Source of the DNA: an uncultured Prevotella sp.
Lineage (GTDB): Bacteria; Bacteroidota; Bacteroidia; Bacteroidales; Bacteroidaceae
DNA: 64,000 nt
Assembly: GCA_946614435.1 (NCBI GenBank)
Contig: CAMOGW010000003.1
Span: 79,379-143,378 of the forward strand
Direction: 5' to 3'
Shown: one piece after another, positions 51,355 through 59,478 of the stretch
How positions within the stretch are numbered: position 1 is the stretch's first letter
Layout: every line of letters begins with the position of its first letter
Notes under the pieces: model-generated
What the model was told of the DNA's origin: nothing
Seen by the model: the letters and a program-made list of their open reading frames with translations, nothing else
Databases searched by the model: none
Translations under genes and position numbers: made by a program

Positions 51355-52407
51355 ATGACAGAAAAAGAAACTCCTTCGGCATCGAAGCGCAAGAAGATGC
51401 TATGGTGGCAAGTGCCTTTGTTGGTGTTACTGGTGGCGGGAACCTACTATATTGCATACATGCGTCAGACCGCTCCCTATAACATGGACTCCGGCCTCAT
51501 ATTCGGCACGGTCTATAACGTCACCTATCAGCACGAGGACAACCTGAAGGCCGAGATCGAGGCCGAGCTGAAACGAGTGGACCAGGAGTTCTCCATGTTC
51601 AACGAGCAGAGCACGGTGAGCAAGCTGAACCGAAGCGAGGCGACTACGCTGAGCGACATGTTTATAGAGGTCTATCGCATGGCTGCTACCATCAATCGCG
51701 AGACAACCGGCGCCTTCGACATCACGGTGGCACCGCTCGTCAATGCGTGGGGCTTCGGCTTCAAGCACGAACAACTGCCAAACGCGCAGCAGGTTGACAG
51801 CTTGCGCGATTTCATAGGCATGCGCCATCTCACCTTCGATGAGAAAAGACGAAGCATAAGCAAGGACGACAGCCGTGTGATGCTCGATTTCAGCGCCATA
51901 GCCAAGGGCTACGGAGCCGACTGCGTGGCCCGGGTGCTGGCTCGCAATGGCGTGAAGAACTACATGGTGGAGATAGGCGGCGAGGTGGTCACGCACGGCA
52001 GCAGCCCTAAGAGTGCGCCTTGGCGCATCGGGGTGACCAAGCCCACCGAAGACAGCCTGCAGACCAGTCAGGAGCTACAGACCGTGCTCAACGTCACCGA
52101 CATGGCGATGGCCACCAGCGGCAACTATCGCAACTTCTATTACAACGGCGGGCGCAAATATGCCCATACCATCGATCCGCTCACGGGCTATCCCGTGCAG
52201 CACAGCCTTCTCTCAGCCACCATTTTGGCCTCCGACTGTGCCACTGCCGATGCCTATGCCACAGCCTTCATGGTGCTCGGATTGGATGGTGCTAAGGCCG
52301 TGCTCGGGCGTCATCCTGAGCTGATGGCTTATCTCATCTATAGCGACGAGAGCGGGAACTATGTCGTGTGGTATAGTCCTAAGCTGAAAGACAAAATAGT
52401 TCAATAA
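51355..52407 (+). CDS. apbE: FAD:protein FMN transferase ApbE
   Basis: 350 residues, an N-terminal membrane anchor (MLWWQVPLLVLLVAGTYYIA) and periplasmic domain. Signatures: EFSMFNEQSTVSKLNRSEA, GAFDITVAPLVNAWGFG, LDFSAIAKGYGADCVARVL, YMVEIGGEVVTHG, TSGNYRNFYYNGGRKYAHTI, DPLTGYPVQ and SDCATADAYATAFMVLG. Attaches FMN covalently to flavoproteins such as the NQR or RNF complexes. The targets are not in this window. Six bp after the barrel gene. Confidence 0.96.
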   Translation: MTEKETPSASKRKKMLWWQVPLLVLLVAGTYYIAYMRQTAPYNMDSGLIFGTVYNVTYQHEDNLKAEIEAELKRVDQEFSMFNEQSTVSKLNRSEATTLSDMFIEVYRMAATINRETTGAFDITVAPLVNAWGFGFKHEQLPNAQQVDSLRDFIGMRHLTFDEKRRSISKDDSRVMLDFSAIAKGYGADCVARVLARNGVKNYMVEIGGEVVTHGSSPKSAPWRIGVTKPTEDSLQTSQELQTVLNVTDMAMATSGNYRNFYYNGGRKYAHTIDPLTGYPVQHSLLSATILASDCATADAYATAFMVLGLDGAKAVLGRHPELMAYLIYSDESGNYVVWYSPKLKDKIVQ

Positions 52408-52431
52408 CCGATTTCTCTTCTCTCTCTCTTC

Positions 52432-53130
52432 ATGGAGGACCGTCGCTCACACGCAGCCCATGCTCAGTTCCGACTCTACGACCAGCTGTCACAGTTCACC
52501 CTCTTTCAGGGCATGAGCCGTGCCGACCTGTTGCAGATGGTGGGCAACACCCGCTTCGACTTCTTGAAACTGGGAGCCGGACAGCATGTGGTGAAGGAGG
52601 ACGACGTGTGCAATAAGCTCCTTTTCCTCGTGAGCGGCACCATCGACGTGGCCACTTTTTCCGACGACCGCAGCTATCAGGTCGATGAGCGTTTGCAGGC
52701 TCCCTGGCTCTTGCAGCCCGAGGTGCTCTTCGGCCTCACCTGTCGCTACACTTGTAGCGTGCGCACCCACACCGAGTGTCATTTCATACTGCTCTCCAAA
52801 GACGAGGTGCTGCGCCTGTTCGACGACATCCTCACTTTCCGTCTCAATCTGCTCAACCTGCTATCCACGCTGGCCCAGCAGCGCGGTCGTCGCCCGTGGC
52901 GGCGAGTGTCGGTTCCGCTCACCGACAGGATAGCCCGTTTCTTCATTGACCATGTCCACTATCCCGCAGGCCGCAAGGAGGTGCACATTCTCATGGAGCG
53001 CCTGGCTGTTGAGTTGAATGATAGCAGGCTCGACGTGAGCCGCGCCCTCAACGACATGCAGCGCCGAGGGCTCGTAGAGCTGCACCGTGGACGCATCGTG
53101 ATCCCTTCGCTCGAGCGCCTCTTCATGTAG
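52432..53130 (+). CDS. Crp/Fnr family transcriptional regulator
   Basis: 232 residues. N-terminal cyclic-nucleotide-like jelly roll (FTLFQGMSRADLLQMVGNTR, QHVVKEDDVCNKLLFLVSGT), long central helix, and a C-terminal winged helix-turn-helix (LMERLAVELNDSRLDVSRAL). No Fe-S Cys cluster, so it is not a typical oxygen-sensing Fnr. Its ligand and targets are unknown. Lies 24 bp downstream of apbE. Confidence 0.9.
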   Translation: MEDRRSHAAHAQFRLYDQLSQFTLFQGMSRADLLQMVGNTRFDFLKLGAGQHVVKEDDVCNKLLFLVSGTIDVATFSDDRSYQVDERLQAPWLLQPEVLFGLTCRYTCSVRTHTECHFILLSKDEVLRLFDDILTFRLNLLNLLSTLAQQRGRRPWRRVSVPLTDRIARFFIDHVHYPAGRKEVHILMERLAVELNDSRLDVSRALNDMQRRGLVELHRGRIVIPSLERLFM

Positions 53131-53213
53131 CGAAGGGAAATTTCCCCTGCAACTGTAGGGAAAACTCCATCTCACTTTAGGGTTTTTCATTTTCTTCGGC
53201 ATGAGAAATGCCG

Positions 53214-53374
53214 TATCTTTGCATCGTGAACTTCAGGCGAGAGGTGTTTCGCCCAGCATTGAGAGAAGAAGTTCATGGTTTATGTTAGATTTGTTTTTTA
53301 GGTTATTGTTTGCTTTTAGTACATGATTGTATGGAGTATTTCCGATGTGAATCGGGGATGCTCCTTCTTTTTTT
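53214..53374 (+). ncRNA. Candidate structured small RNA
   Basis: TATCTTTGC at 53214-53222, then about 145 nt without a coding frame, then a strong terminator (53333-53374; 14-bp stem GGAGTATTTCCGAT/ATCGGGGATGCTCC with wobble pairs, followed by a T-run). The 5' part folds on itself: gaacttc (53227) pairs with gaagttc (53267), with an inner ggcga/tcgcc stem. No match to a known RNA family was recognised. Confidence 0.55.
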
Positions 53375-53376
53375 AG

Positions 53377-54105
53377 TTAGGAAAGAAATTGTCATAATTA
53401 TCATCATTTCTTCTCAAATTCCCATTGATTTCTATGAATAATTTAGGTTAAACTTCTTTAAGAAAATCTGTTAAAAGAATTACCCGAAAAAACTGCTGCG
53501 AAAATCCTTATTCTGGAGAAAAAGAGGGCCTTTTGTGCCTTTGCCTCCACCCCTCTTTAGTATCTTATTTCAGAAATCCCTGTTCAATATCACAGATTTT
53601 TCCCGATTTTCAGCCTCCATTTTGCCCCTTTTCCAGCAAAGTGGAGGCTGTTTTATGCCCCTTTCGCGGCTAAACGGTCTCCAGTTTCATCCTAAATCAC
53701 GACACGTTCTTGGATACTTCACGTCACGATTTAGGTTAGATTGTTCAACGATTTAACCTAAACTGTATGACCATCCATCCTAAACCTCATCGTGAAAGTG
53801 CCTAAACCGCAGAAACCTTCTGATTTTGAGCGACTTAAATTGTCGTAATTTTACAACCTTCTGATAGTCAAACAGTTGCAAAATGCCCAATACTTGCATA
53901 TTTCAGCCCACCGAACGTTTCCTGACTTCCGCGCGATTCTCGCGCAAGTTAGTGTTAAATTCAGAAACATATCTTAACAAATTTTGATGTTGAGACCGTA
54001 ATGACTGAGTTGTTACTTCAACGGATTAAGCGTTAACAAAAAAAAAAAAAGACGAATTTTTTATAACAAAAAGTACCTTTTCCACCCCCTTAACTCTCTT
54101 TTTCA
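53377..54105. other. Long upstream region of surface-protein cassette 2
   Basis: No gene was seen. It begins with ttaggaaagaaattgtcata, repeated upstream of cassette 3 at about 59198. At 53686-53808 five or six copies of CCTAAA/TTTAGG occur in both orientations (53691, 53730, 53756, 53779, 53801). Near its end an A-rich tract (gattaagcgttaac plus A13) is shared with cassettes 1 and 3. Confidence 0.5.
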
Positions 54106-54343
54106 TACCTTTGCAAATTGAAAGTCGTGAGACTTGATTTTTATGTTAATTTAAAAATAATGTTTAGTATTACAAAATTTGTAAGGATAGGATTACGCTC
54201 TTTTCATAGGTAATCAGATTGTGTCAGGATATACAACAAGCGGAAAGTGCCTCCTCGCGCATATATATAATATAAATAATGTATAGAGCACAGGCACGGA
54301 CGGAAAGAAACAACAACATTTTTTATTAACAAATAAACAAAAC
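54106..54343 (+). promoter_or_regulatory. Promoter and conserved leader of giant surface protein 1
   Basis: TACCTTTGC at 54106-54114, then a leader of about 220 nt. The parts gaaagtcgtgagact and tgcctcctcgcgcatatata are shared with 59366-59408, and aatgtatagagcacaggcac begins the shared block before the start codon. gtgcc and ggcac can pair. An upstream reading frame of 16 codons (54279-54329, MYRAQARTERNNNIFY) overlaps the block. Confidence 0.6.
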
Positions 54344-57300
54344 ATGAGAAAACTTAAACTATTAATGATGGCTCTCGCCTTGATAGTGGGGGGGAGTAGG
54401 GCGTGGGCGTACCAGACGCCAACGGCAGATGGAGTATATTATATCCAAAACGTGAAAACTGGGAAGTTCGTCAACTATGGTTGGAACTTTGGCGCTCGTT
54501 TCTTTGTCGATGACTATGGCACAGCATGGAAACTTATTGCTGACAACACAAATTTTAAAATTCAGGCAGTTGCATCCTCAGACCGTAATTTCCAAGATGA
54601 CACCTGGATGTATGCAGATGGAGGAGGTGATAGAATTCGTTCTTATACCATATCCAGTGTAGCAGGACAGGATGGTGCCTATACTTTAAAAAACACAGCG
54701 AATAGCCAAAATGTCTATGTCTATTTGAAAGAAGATGGAGAAAAATATTTTATAGCAGGTAATGCTATTAAGGATGATAATTATTCAGATGACGAACAGA
54801 CATATTGGCGTTTCCTTTCTCAAGAGGAGCGCGATGCTTATATAGCAGCTCAAGTTCATAATACGGAAGCAGCTGTATTGGCAAACTACGGTTTGACTTT
54901 GCCGGCAGAGACTACGCTTTCTGCATATCTGGCATCTTCAAAAGATTTCAAGCAGACAAATGTGGATGTAGCTGCAATGAGCACTTGGACATGGACAACA
55001 GCGTCTCCAGGTGAAGCATCTTCATTTGTTAGCACTTCTGAATCTGGTTATTCAGAAGTTTATCAAGGGGAAGGCAAAGTAGGCGGTACTCTGACTAAGC
55101 AAATGACAGGTCTCACTGCAGGATTATATATGGTAACCCTTCCTGCAATGTATAGATTCGGTACGAACGAGACTTGTTATTCTAACGAAAAGGAAAATGG
55201 ATATAAGGGACTAAATGGCGGTTCGTATTTCAGTGCAGGCGGTAATGCTGTTCCATTGGCAACATGGGCAAGCTCGTGCTCAAGTAATGTGAACCCTAAT
55301 GGGCCAAGTGAGTTTAAGACGATTGTTGACAATGGAGGATATAAAAACGTTACTTTTGCCCACGTGACAGGCACTACGCTTGATCTAAAGGTTTGCGTTC
55401 CTGGCTCCATTGTCAAAGGCTGGTTTGTTACAGGTCAGGCAACAGCCATACGATACGACCTCAAGAATTTGAGCGAAGCTAAAGCCGATTTTGTTAGCGG
55501 AGACGAGGCGAATGCTGATACTTGGTATGCTATTGAAGTTGGCACAGATGGATATTACAAAATTTCATCAACAGTAGAAGCAAGTATCTATTACAGTCAA
55601 GACGGCAGTCAACTTGTAACAGCAGATTTCTCTCATTTTGACCTTGCTACTTCAGGTCAGAAACTTCTTTATCTAACGGCTGGTCAGTTCTATTTCAAGA
55701 GCAGTGCAACCAGCACCATATCTATTGCAGCTGAGTCAGATGTTACCAGCTTAATCAACAATGCGGCAGTTTCATTAGCTACGGGATGGACCAATGTCAA
55801 CACCGCTGTTAACCAACAATATACCGGTGCCCCTGACGACACCTATCTGGACACATACGATAGTACACTTGATCAAAAACAAGATGTAAATCTTGAAGCT
55901 GGTTACTATCTGCTGAAAGTGGCTACTCGTGCTTCGGCAACTCTCACTACGGGAAATATTTATGCATGGGTAGAAGAAGGTAATGAAACTACTAAAGCAG
56001 ATATTCACCGTGAAGACAACACAGGCAACTTGCTCGACAATGGATGGGCGTGGACTTATGTACCATTTAGCGTCAGCACGGCCTCTAGGGTGATAATCGG
56101 ATTCTATTCTGAATGTGAAGGTCAAAAATGGGCAGGTGCTGATGATTTCCACCTTTATTACTATACCTCTGAGTTGGAGATGAAGAAAGGCCACTTGGCG
56201 CAGGTCGTTGCCGATGCCAATGCGTGGGCAGGCAAACTTACCACGACGGTTAGCCTTGAAGCACAACTAAGCGCATCTGCTCCTTCATGTACAACTGTAG
56301 AAGAATGCAATACAGCAATAACGAATTTGACAAATGCTATTTCATACGGTCGCGCTACGTCTGATGCTTATGCAGCTCATCAAGCAATGAAGGCAAACGT
56401 AGCTGCAATCAAAGCTATAGCTACAACGGAGGATGCCGCTGCTGCTAAAGCCACACTTGATGCAGCTTGGAGCGAGAGTGCAGTGGAGGCAGCCACTGAT
56501 GCTGCAACCATCGAAACTGAGACTGCTAAAATTATTCCTGCCGTTAAGGACTATATCAAGAATTTGACTCCAAGCGGTGATCCATTTGACCTGACATTCA
56601 TGATTGCTAATCCGTCATTTGATAATGAATACGCAGGATGGTCATATACCACTGATGCTCCCAACCCGGGTAATGATGCCACTCAAAAAGCAGCCCATGC
56701 TATGGAGTATTTTCAGAAGAACTTTGACATCTACCAGCAACTTACTGATATGCCGACAGGAACATATAAGCTGAAAGTGAAAGCTTTTCAGCGACCTGGC
56801 GGATATACAGACATTGTACCAGCATATGTAAATACAGCAGACAAAGCAGATGGAACTGCTAATGTGAATGCTGAGATATATGTAAATGGTGGCGTTGAGG
56901 AGTCTCAGCTCATTAAGAATGCAGCTTCACCTATGATTACCACTAAAGTGGGCTCTGGTGTGGAAGCTGGAGTCGCGGTCTCAGAAACTACTTATTATAT
57001 TCCTGATGACATGGTGTCCTCAGTAGCATACTTTGCTGCTGGCCACTATGAGAACGAAACGGAAATTGTGGCTTCTTCACATACGGTAAAATTCGGTTTC
57101 CGCTGCGCTTCAGGAACGGGAGCTGGCTATTGGACAATCTTCGATGATTTCCGCCTCTACTATGCTGGTCCGCTTGACCTGAGTACTTTCGTTGCACAGT
57201 TCGATGCAGCTCTTGCTGCTGCTAAGGAAGTCTCTGGAAGGATGAACTCGACTGTGGCAACTACTCTTGCAACTGCCATTAAAAAGCACGATGGCAAATC

Positions 57301-58669
57301 ATACGAAACAAGTGATGAATATACCAAAGCTATTGGAGAGCTGAATGCGGCTACCGATGCAGCGAAAGCAAGTGTTGCTGCATATACAAAGATGAAAACA
57401 CAGCTCGACTTGGTTAAGGACTATTTTGATGCTGGCTCTACGAATGTTTATACAGCTACAGCATATTCAACCAACTATACTGATAAACTGGCCACTTGGA
57501 CAGATGAGTCTATTAGTACTGATGATGCCGATGCTTATACATTCGGAACGCGTGTGTTAGGTGCCGTTCCCTCTATTTTGCTCGATCCATGGAAGGTTGG
57601 TGAGACTGCCGCTCTCACCGATGGCTCACTTTACATCAACACATGGAGTACAGAAGGAAACAACGATGGCACTAATTTCAAGACTCCGTTCTTCGAATAC
57701 TATACAGAAAATACGAAGGACTTGGGTACTAAGACGTTCACCGCTACATTGCCTGTTGAAAATGGAAACTATCAGGTAAGTGTTTGGGCACGTGTACAAC
57801 AGCGTACCGATGCAGCTAAGACTGATGAAACAAGCCAGCGTGTCCGTATGACTGTGAATGATGGAACTCCTGTTAGTTTGGCTATGGGCGAAAGTGTAGG
57901 AAACGATTTCTTCCTTGGCACATTCAAGACGCAAGGCATTGTTGAAGATGGAAATCTCGTAATCAAGATTATTGTTGAAGATGGGTCTAATTGCCACTGG
58001 CTGTCATTCCAGAATTTAACCTACCAGAAAGCTACAGATATCACAATTGCCGAGGATGCTGCCAAGGCACCTGCTACCAGCGATTACGCTAATGTGACTC
58101 TGAATCGTTCTTTCAATGCAGGTTGGAACGCAGTGTGTCTGCCGTTTGCTACTGATGCGTTCGATGGTGCTGAGATAGCTGAGTTCGTTGATGAGACGAT
58201 TGTTGGCAACAACGTAACGCTGAACTTCACGAAAGTGGATGCATTTGAAGCCAACAAGCCTTATCTGGTCTATTTCCCTGCTGCTGTAGCCGCAAACAAG
58301 AAATTCAGCGGTGTGGCTGTCGCTCCGGCAGAAGTGAAAAAAACAGGCGAAGCTTTCGATTTCATGGGAACATTCATTGTGAAAGATGTGGATGCTGGCA
58401 ACTGGGTTGTTTCAGGTGGCGCTCTGAAGAAGGCTTCTACGACCATCAGCCTGAAGCCTACTCGTACCTACTTTGCTCCTAAAGTGGCAGGAGCCCGTAT
58501 CGCAGGCTTCGCCATCGACGATGATGAGACCACGGGTATTGCAGTGATCGAGAACGAGGGTAAGATGGAGATTGTGAATTCTGCCTATAACCTGAATGGC
58601 CAGAAGATGAACGGACAGCTGAAGAAGGGTGTCTATATCATCAACGGTAAGAAAACAGTTGTAAAATAA
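54344..58669 (+). CDS. Giant secreted surface protein 1
   Basis: 1441 residues. Signal peptide MRKLKLLMMALALIVGGSRA, whose Val-Gly-Gly codons sit on a G7 tract. The N-terminus (GVYYIQNVKTGKFVNYG...AWKLIADNTNFKI) resembles a ricin-like or trefoil lectin module. Alternating jelly-roll-like units (FMIANPSFDNEYAGWSYTTD, DMPTGTYKLKVKAFQR, WTIFDDFRLYYAG) and Ala-rich helical linkers with A-x-A-K patterns follow. The end, SAYNLNGQKMNGQLKKGVYI plus INGKKTVVK, is a sorting-domain-like module typical of Prevotella secreted proteins. Paralogous in signal, leader and C-terminus to 59479. Function unknown; carbohydrate or host-surface binding is plausible. Confidence 0.8.
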   Translation: MRKLKLLMMALALIVGGSRAWAYQTPTADGVYYIQNVKTGKFVNYGWNFGARFFVDDYGTAWKLIADNTNFKIQAVASSDRNFQDDTWMYADGGGDRIRSYTISSVAGQDGAYTLKNTANSQNVYVYLKEDGEKYFIAGNAIKDDNYSDDEQTYWRFLSQEERDAYIAAQVHNTEAAVLANYGLTLPAETTLSAYLASSKDFKQTNVDVAAMSTWTWTTASPGEASSFVSTSESGYSEVYQGEGKVGGTLTKQMTGLTAGLYMVTLPAMYRFGTNETCYSNEKENGYKGLNGGSYFSAGGNAVPLATWASSCSSNVNPNGPSEFKTIVDNGGYKNVTFAHVTGTTLDLKVCVPGSIVKGWFVTGQATAIRYDLKNLSEAKADFVSGDEANADTWYAIEVGTDGYYKISSTVEASIYYSQDGSQLVTADFSHFDLATSGQKLLYLTAGQFYFKSSATSTISIAAESDVTSLINNAAVSLATGWTNVNTAVNQQYTGAPDDTYLDTYDSTLDQKQDVNLEAGYYLLKVATRASATLTTGNIYAWVEEGNETTKADIHREDNTGNLLDNGWAWTYVPFSVSTASRVIIGFYSECEGQKWAGADDFHLYYYTSELEMKKGHLAQVVADANAWAGKLTTTVSLEAQLSASAPSCTTVEECNTAITNLTNAISYGRATSDAYAAHQAMKANVAAIKAIATTEDAAAAKATLDAAWSESAVEAATDAATIETETAKIIPAVKDYIKNLTPSGDPFDLTFMIANPSFDNEYAGWSYTTDAPNPGNDATQKAAHAMEYFQKNFDIYQQLTDMPTGTYKLKVKAFQRPGGYTDIVPAYVNTADKADGTANVNAEIYVNGGVEESQLIKNAASPMITTKVGSGVEAGVAVSETTYYIPDDMVSSVAYFAAGHYENETEIVASSHTVKFGFRCASGTGAGYWTIFDDFRLYYAGPLDLSTFVAQFDAALAAAKEVSGRMNSTVATTLATAIKKHDGKSYETSDEYTKAIGELNAATDAAKASVAAYTKMKTQLDLVKDYFDAGSTNVYTATAYSTNYTDKLATWTDESISTDDADAYTFGTRVLGAVPSILLDPWKVGETAALTDGSLYINTWSTEGNNDGTNFKTPFFEYYTENTKDLGTKTFTATLPVENGNYQVSVWARVQQRTDAAKTDETSQRVRMTVNDGTPVSLAMGESVGNDFFLGTFKTQGIVEDGNLVIKIIVEDGSNCHWLSFQNLTYQKATDITIAEDAAKAPATSDYANVTLNRSFNAGWNAVCLPFATDAFDGAEIAEFVDETIVGNNVTLNFTKVDAFEANKPYLVYFPAAVAANKKFSGVAVAPAEVKKTGEAFDFMGTFIVKDVDAGNWVVSGGALKKASTTISLKPTRTYFAPKVAGARIAGFAIDDDETTGIAVIENEGKMEIVNSAYNLNGQKMNGQLKKGVYIINGKKTVVK

Positions 58670-58694
58670 TAATCTTAAAAGAAAAGAAATTGCT

Positions 58695-58880
58695 ATGAAC
58701 AAGAAAAATTATATAAAGCCTAATACTGAGGTTGTGATGATAAATGTTCAATCTCATATTCTCGAAAACTCTATAACAGGAGCAAGTATGGAGGGAGAAT
58801 TTACAGAAGGATTCAGTGTTGGTGGGACTACAACAAGTGCAGACTCTCGCGGCGGCGGCTACTGGGACGACGAGGATTAA
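58695..58880 (+). CDS. Small peptide with SRGGGYWDDED C-terminus, paralog 2
   Basis: 61 residues, MNKKNYIKPNTEVVMINVQS at the start, a glycine/threonine-rich middle, and SADSRGGGYWDDED at the end. The C-terminal SRGGGYWDD is identical to that of the peptide at 9123. No signal peptide, no membrane helix. Begins 25 bp after giant surface protein 1 and ends 34 bp before the shared-type terminator. Co-transcription with the large protein is very likely. Function unknown. Confidence 0.75.
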   Translation: MNKKNYIKPNTEVVMINVQSHILENSITGASMEGEFTEGFSVGGTTTSADSRGGGYWDDED

Positions 58881-58914
58881 TAGTCTCTCTATTACATAAC
58901 ATTCGGGCGGCACT

Positions 58915-58945
58915 ACTCCTTCTGTGGGTGGTGCCGCCTTTATTC
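58915..58945 (+). terminator. Terminator of surface-protein cassette 2
   Basis: GGCGGCACTAC/GTGGTGCCGCC stem followed by ttta. Same stem as those at 9325 and 63163. Confidence 0.8.
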
Positions 58946-58950
58946 TCTTC

Positions 58951-59034
58951 TATAAGTTATTCATGAGAAAATTCATGGTCATTCATGGTCATTCAAGTTC
59001 ATTCATGTGAGTGCCAATCACCGTTTTTTATTTT
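58951..59034 (+). repeat. Dispersed 3' repeat, copy 2
   Basis: Contains ttattcatgagaaaattcat, three attcatggtc-like units and ttcatgtgagtgccaatcac, the last shared with 9449-9468. It fills the start of the 598-bp gap before the next cassette. The gap also holds a second copy of the taggaaagaaatt sequence and the promoter at 59357. Confidence 0.6.
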
Positions 59035-59356
59035 TATCCCAATATTTTTGGAATATACATCTGAAAAGACTAACTTTGCAACAAAAAGCGATTCAGAGTA
59101 AAATGACACTTACGGATAATCATAGCGAGAAATTGAGGATACTCCTTTTCATATTCTCACCCCTGAAAGCTTCTTGAAATGACTGTGATGTTTTATTTAG
59201 GAAAGAAATTGGCATAATTATCATCATTTCTCCATAAATGCATGTTTTTCTTTCCTTCGGCGTTTTCATGTTCGGATTAAATGTTAATAACAAAAAAAAA
59301 AAACGAATAATTTATAACAAACGCGGCTGCCTCCACTCCCTCAGTTCCCTTTTTCA

Positions 59357-59478
59357 TATCTTTGTAATTTGAAAGTCGTGAGACTGGTGTGCCTCCTCGC
59401 GCATATATATAAATAATGTATAGAGCACAGGCACGGACGGAAAGAAATAACATTTTTTTATTAACAAATAAACGAAAC
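59357..59478 (+). promoter_or_regulatory. Promoter and conserved leader of giant surface protein 2
   Basis: TATCTTTGT at 59357-59365, then the shared leader elements gaaagtcgtgagact, gcctcctcgcgcatatata and aatgtatagagcacaggcac. The leader is about 100 nt shorter than in cassette 2. Here the upstream ATG (59416) is in frame with the main start. Confidence 0.6.

Noticed and set aside
53131..53160. Inverted repeat cccttcgct/agcgaaggg around the Crp-family stop codon as a terminator
   Set aside because: No T-run follows it, and the arms lie partly in coding sequence.
59416..59478. An upstream ATG in frame with giant surface protein 2
   Set aside because: It falls in a leader block conserved with cassette 2, where the same ATG is out of frame. 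The signal peptide starts cleanly at 59479.
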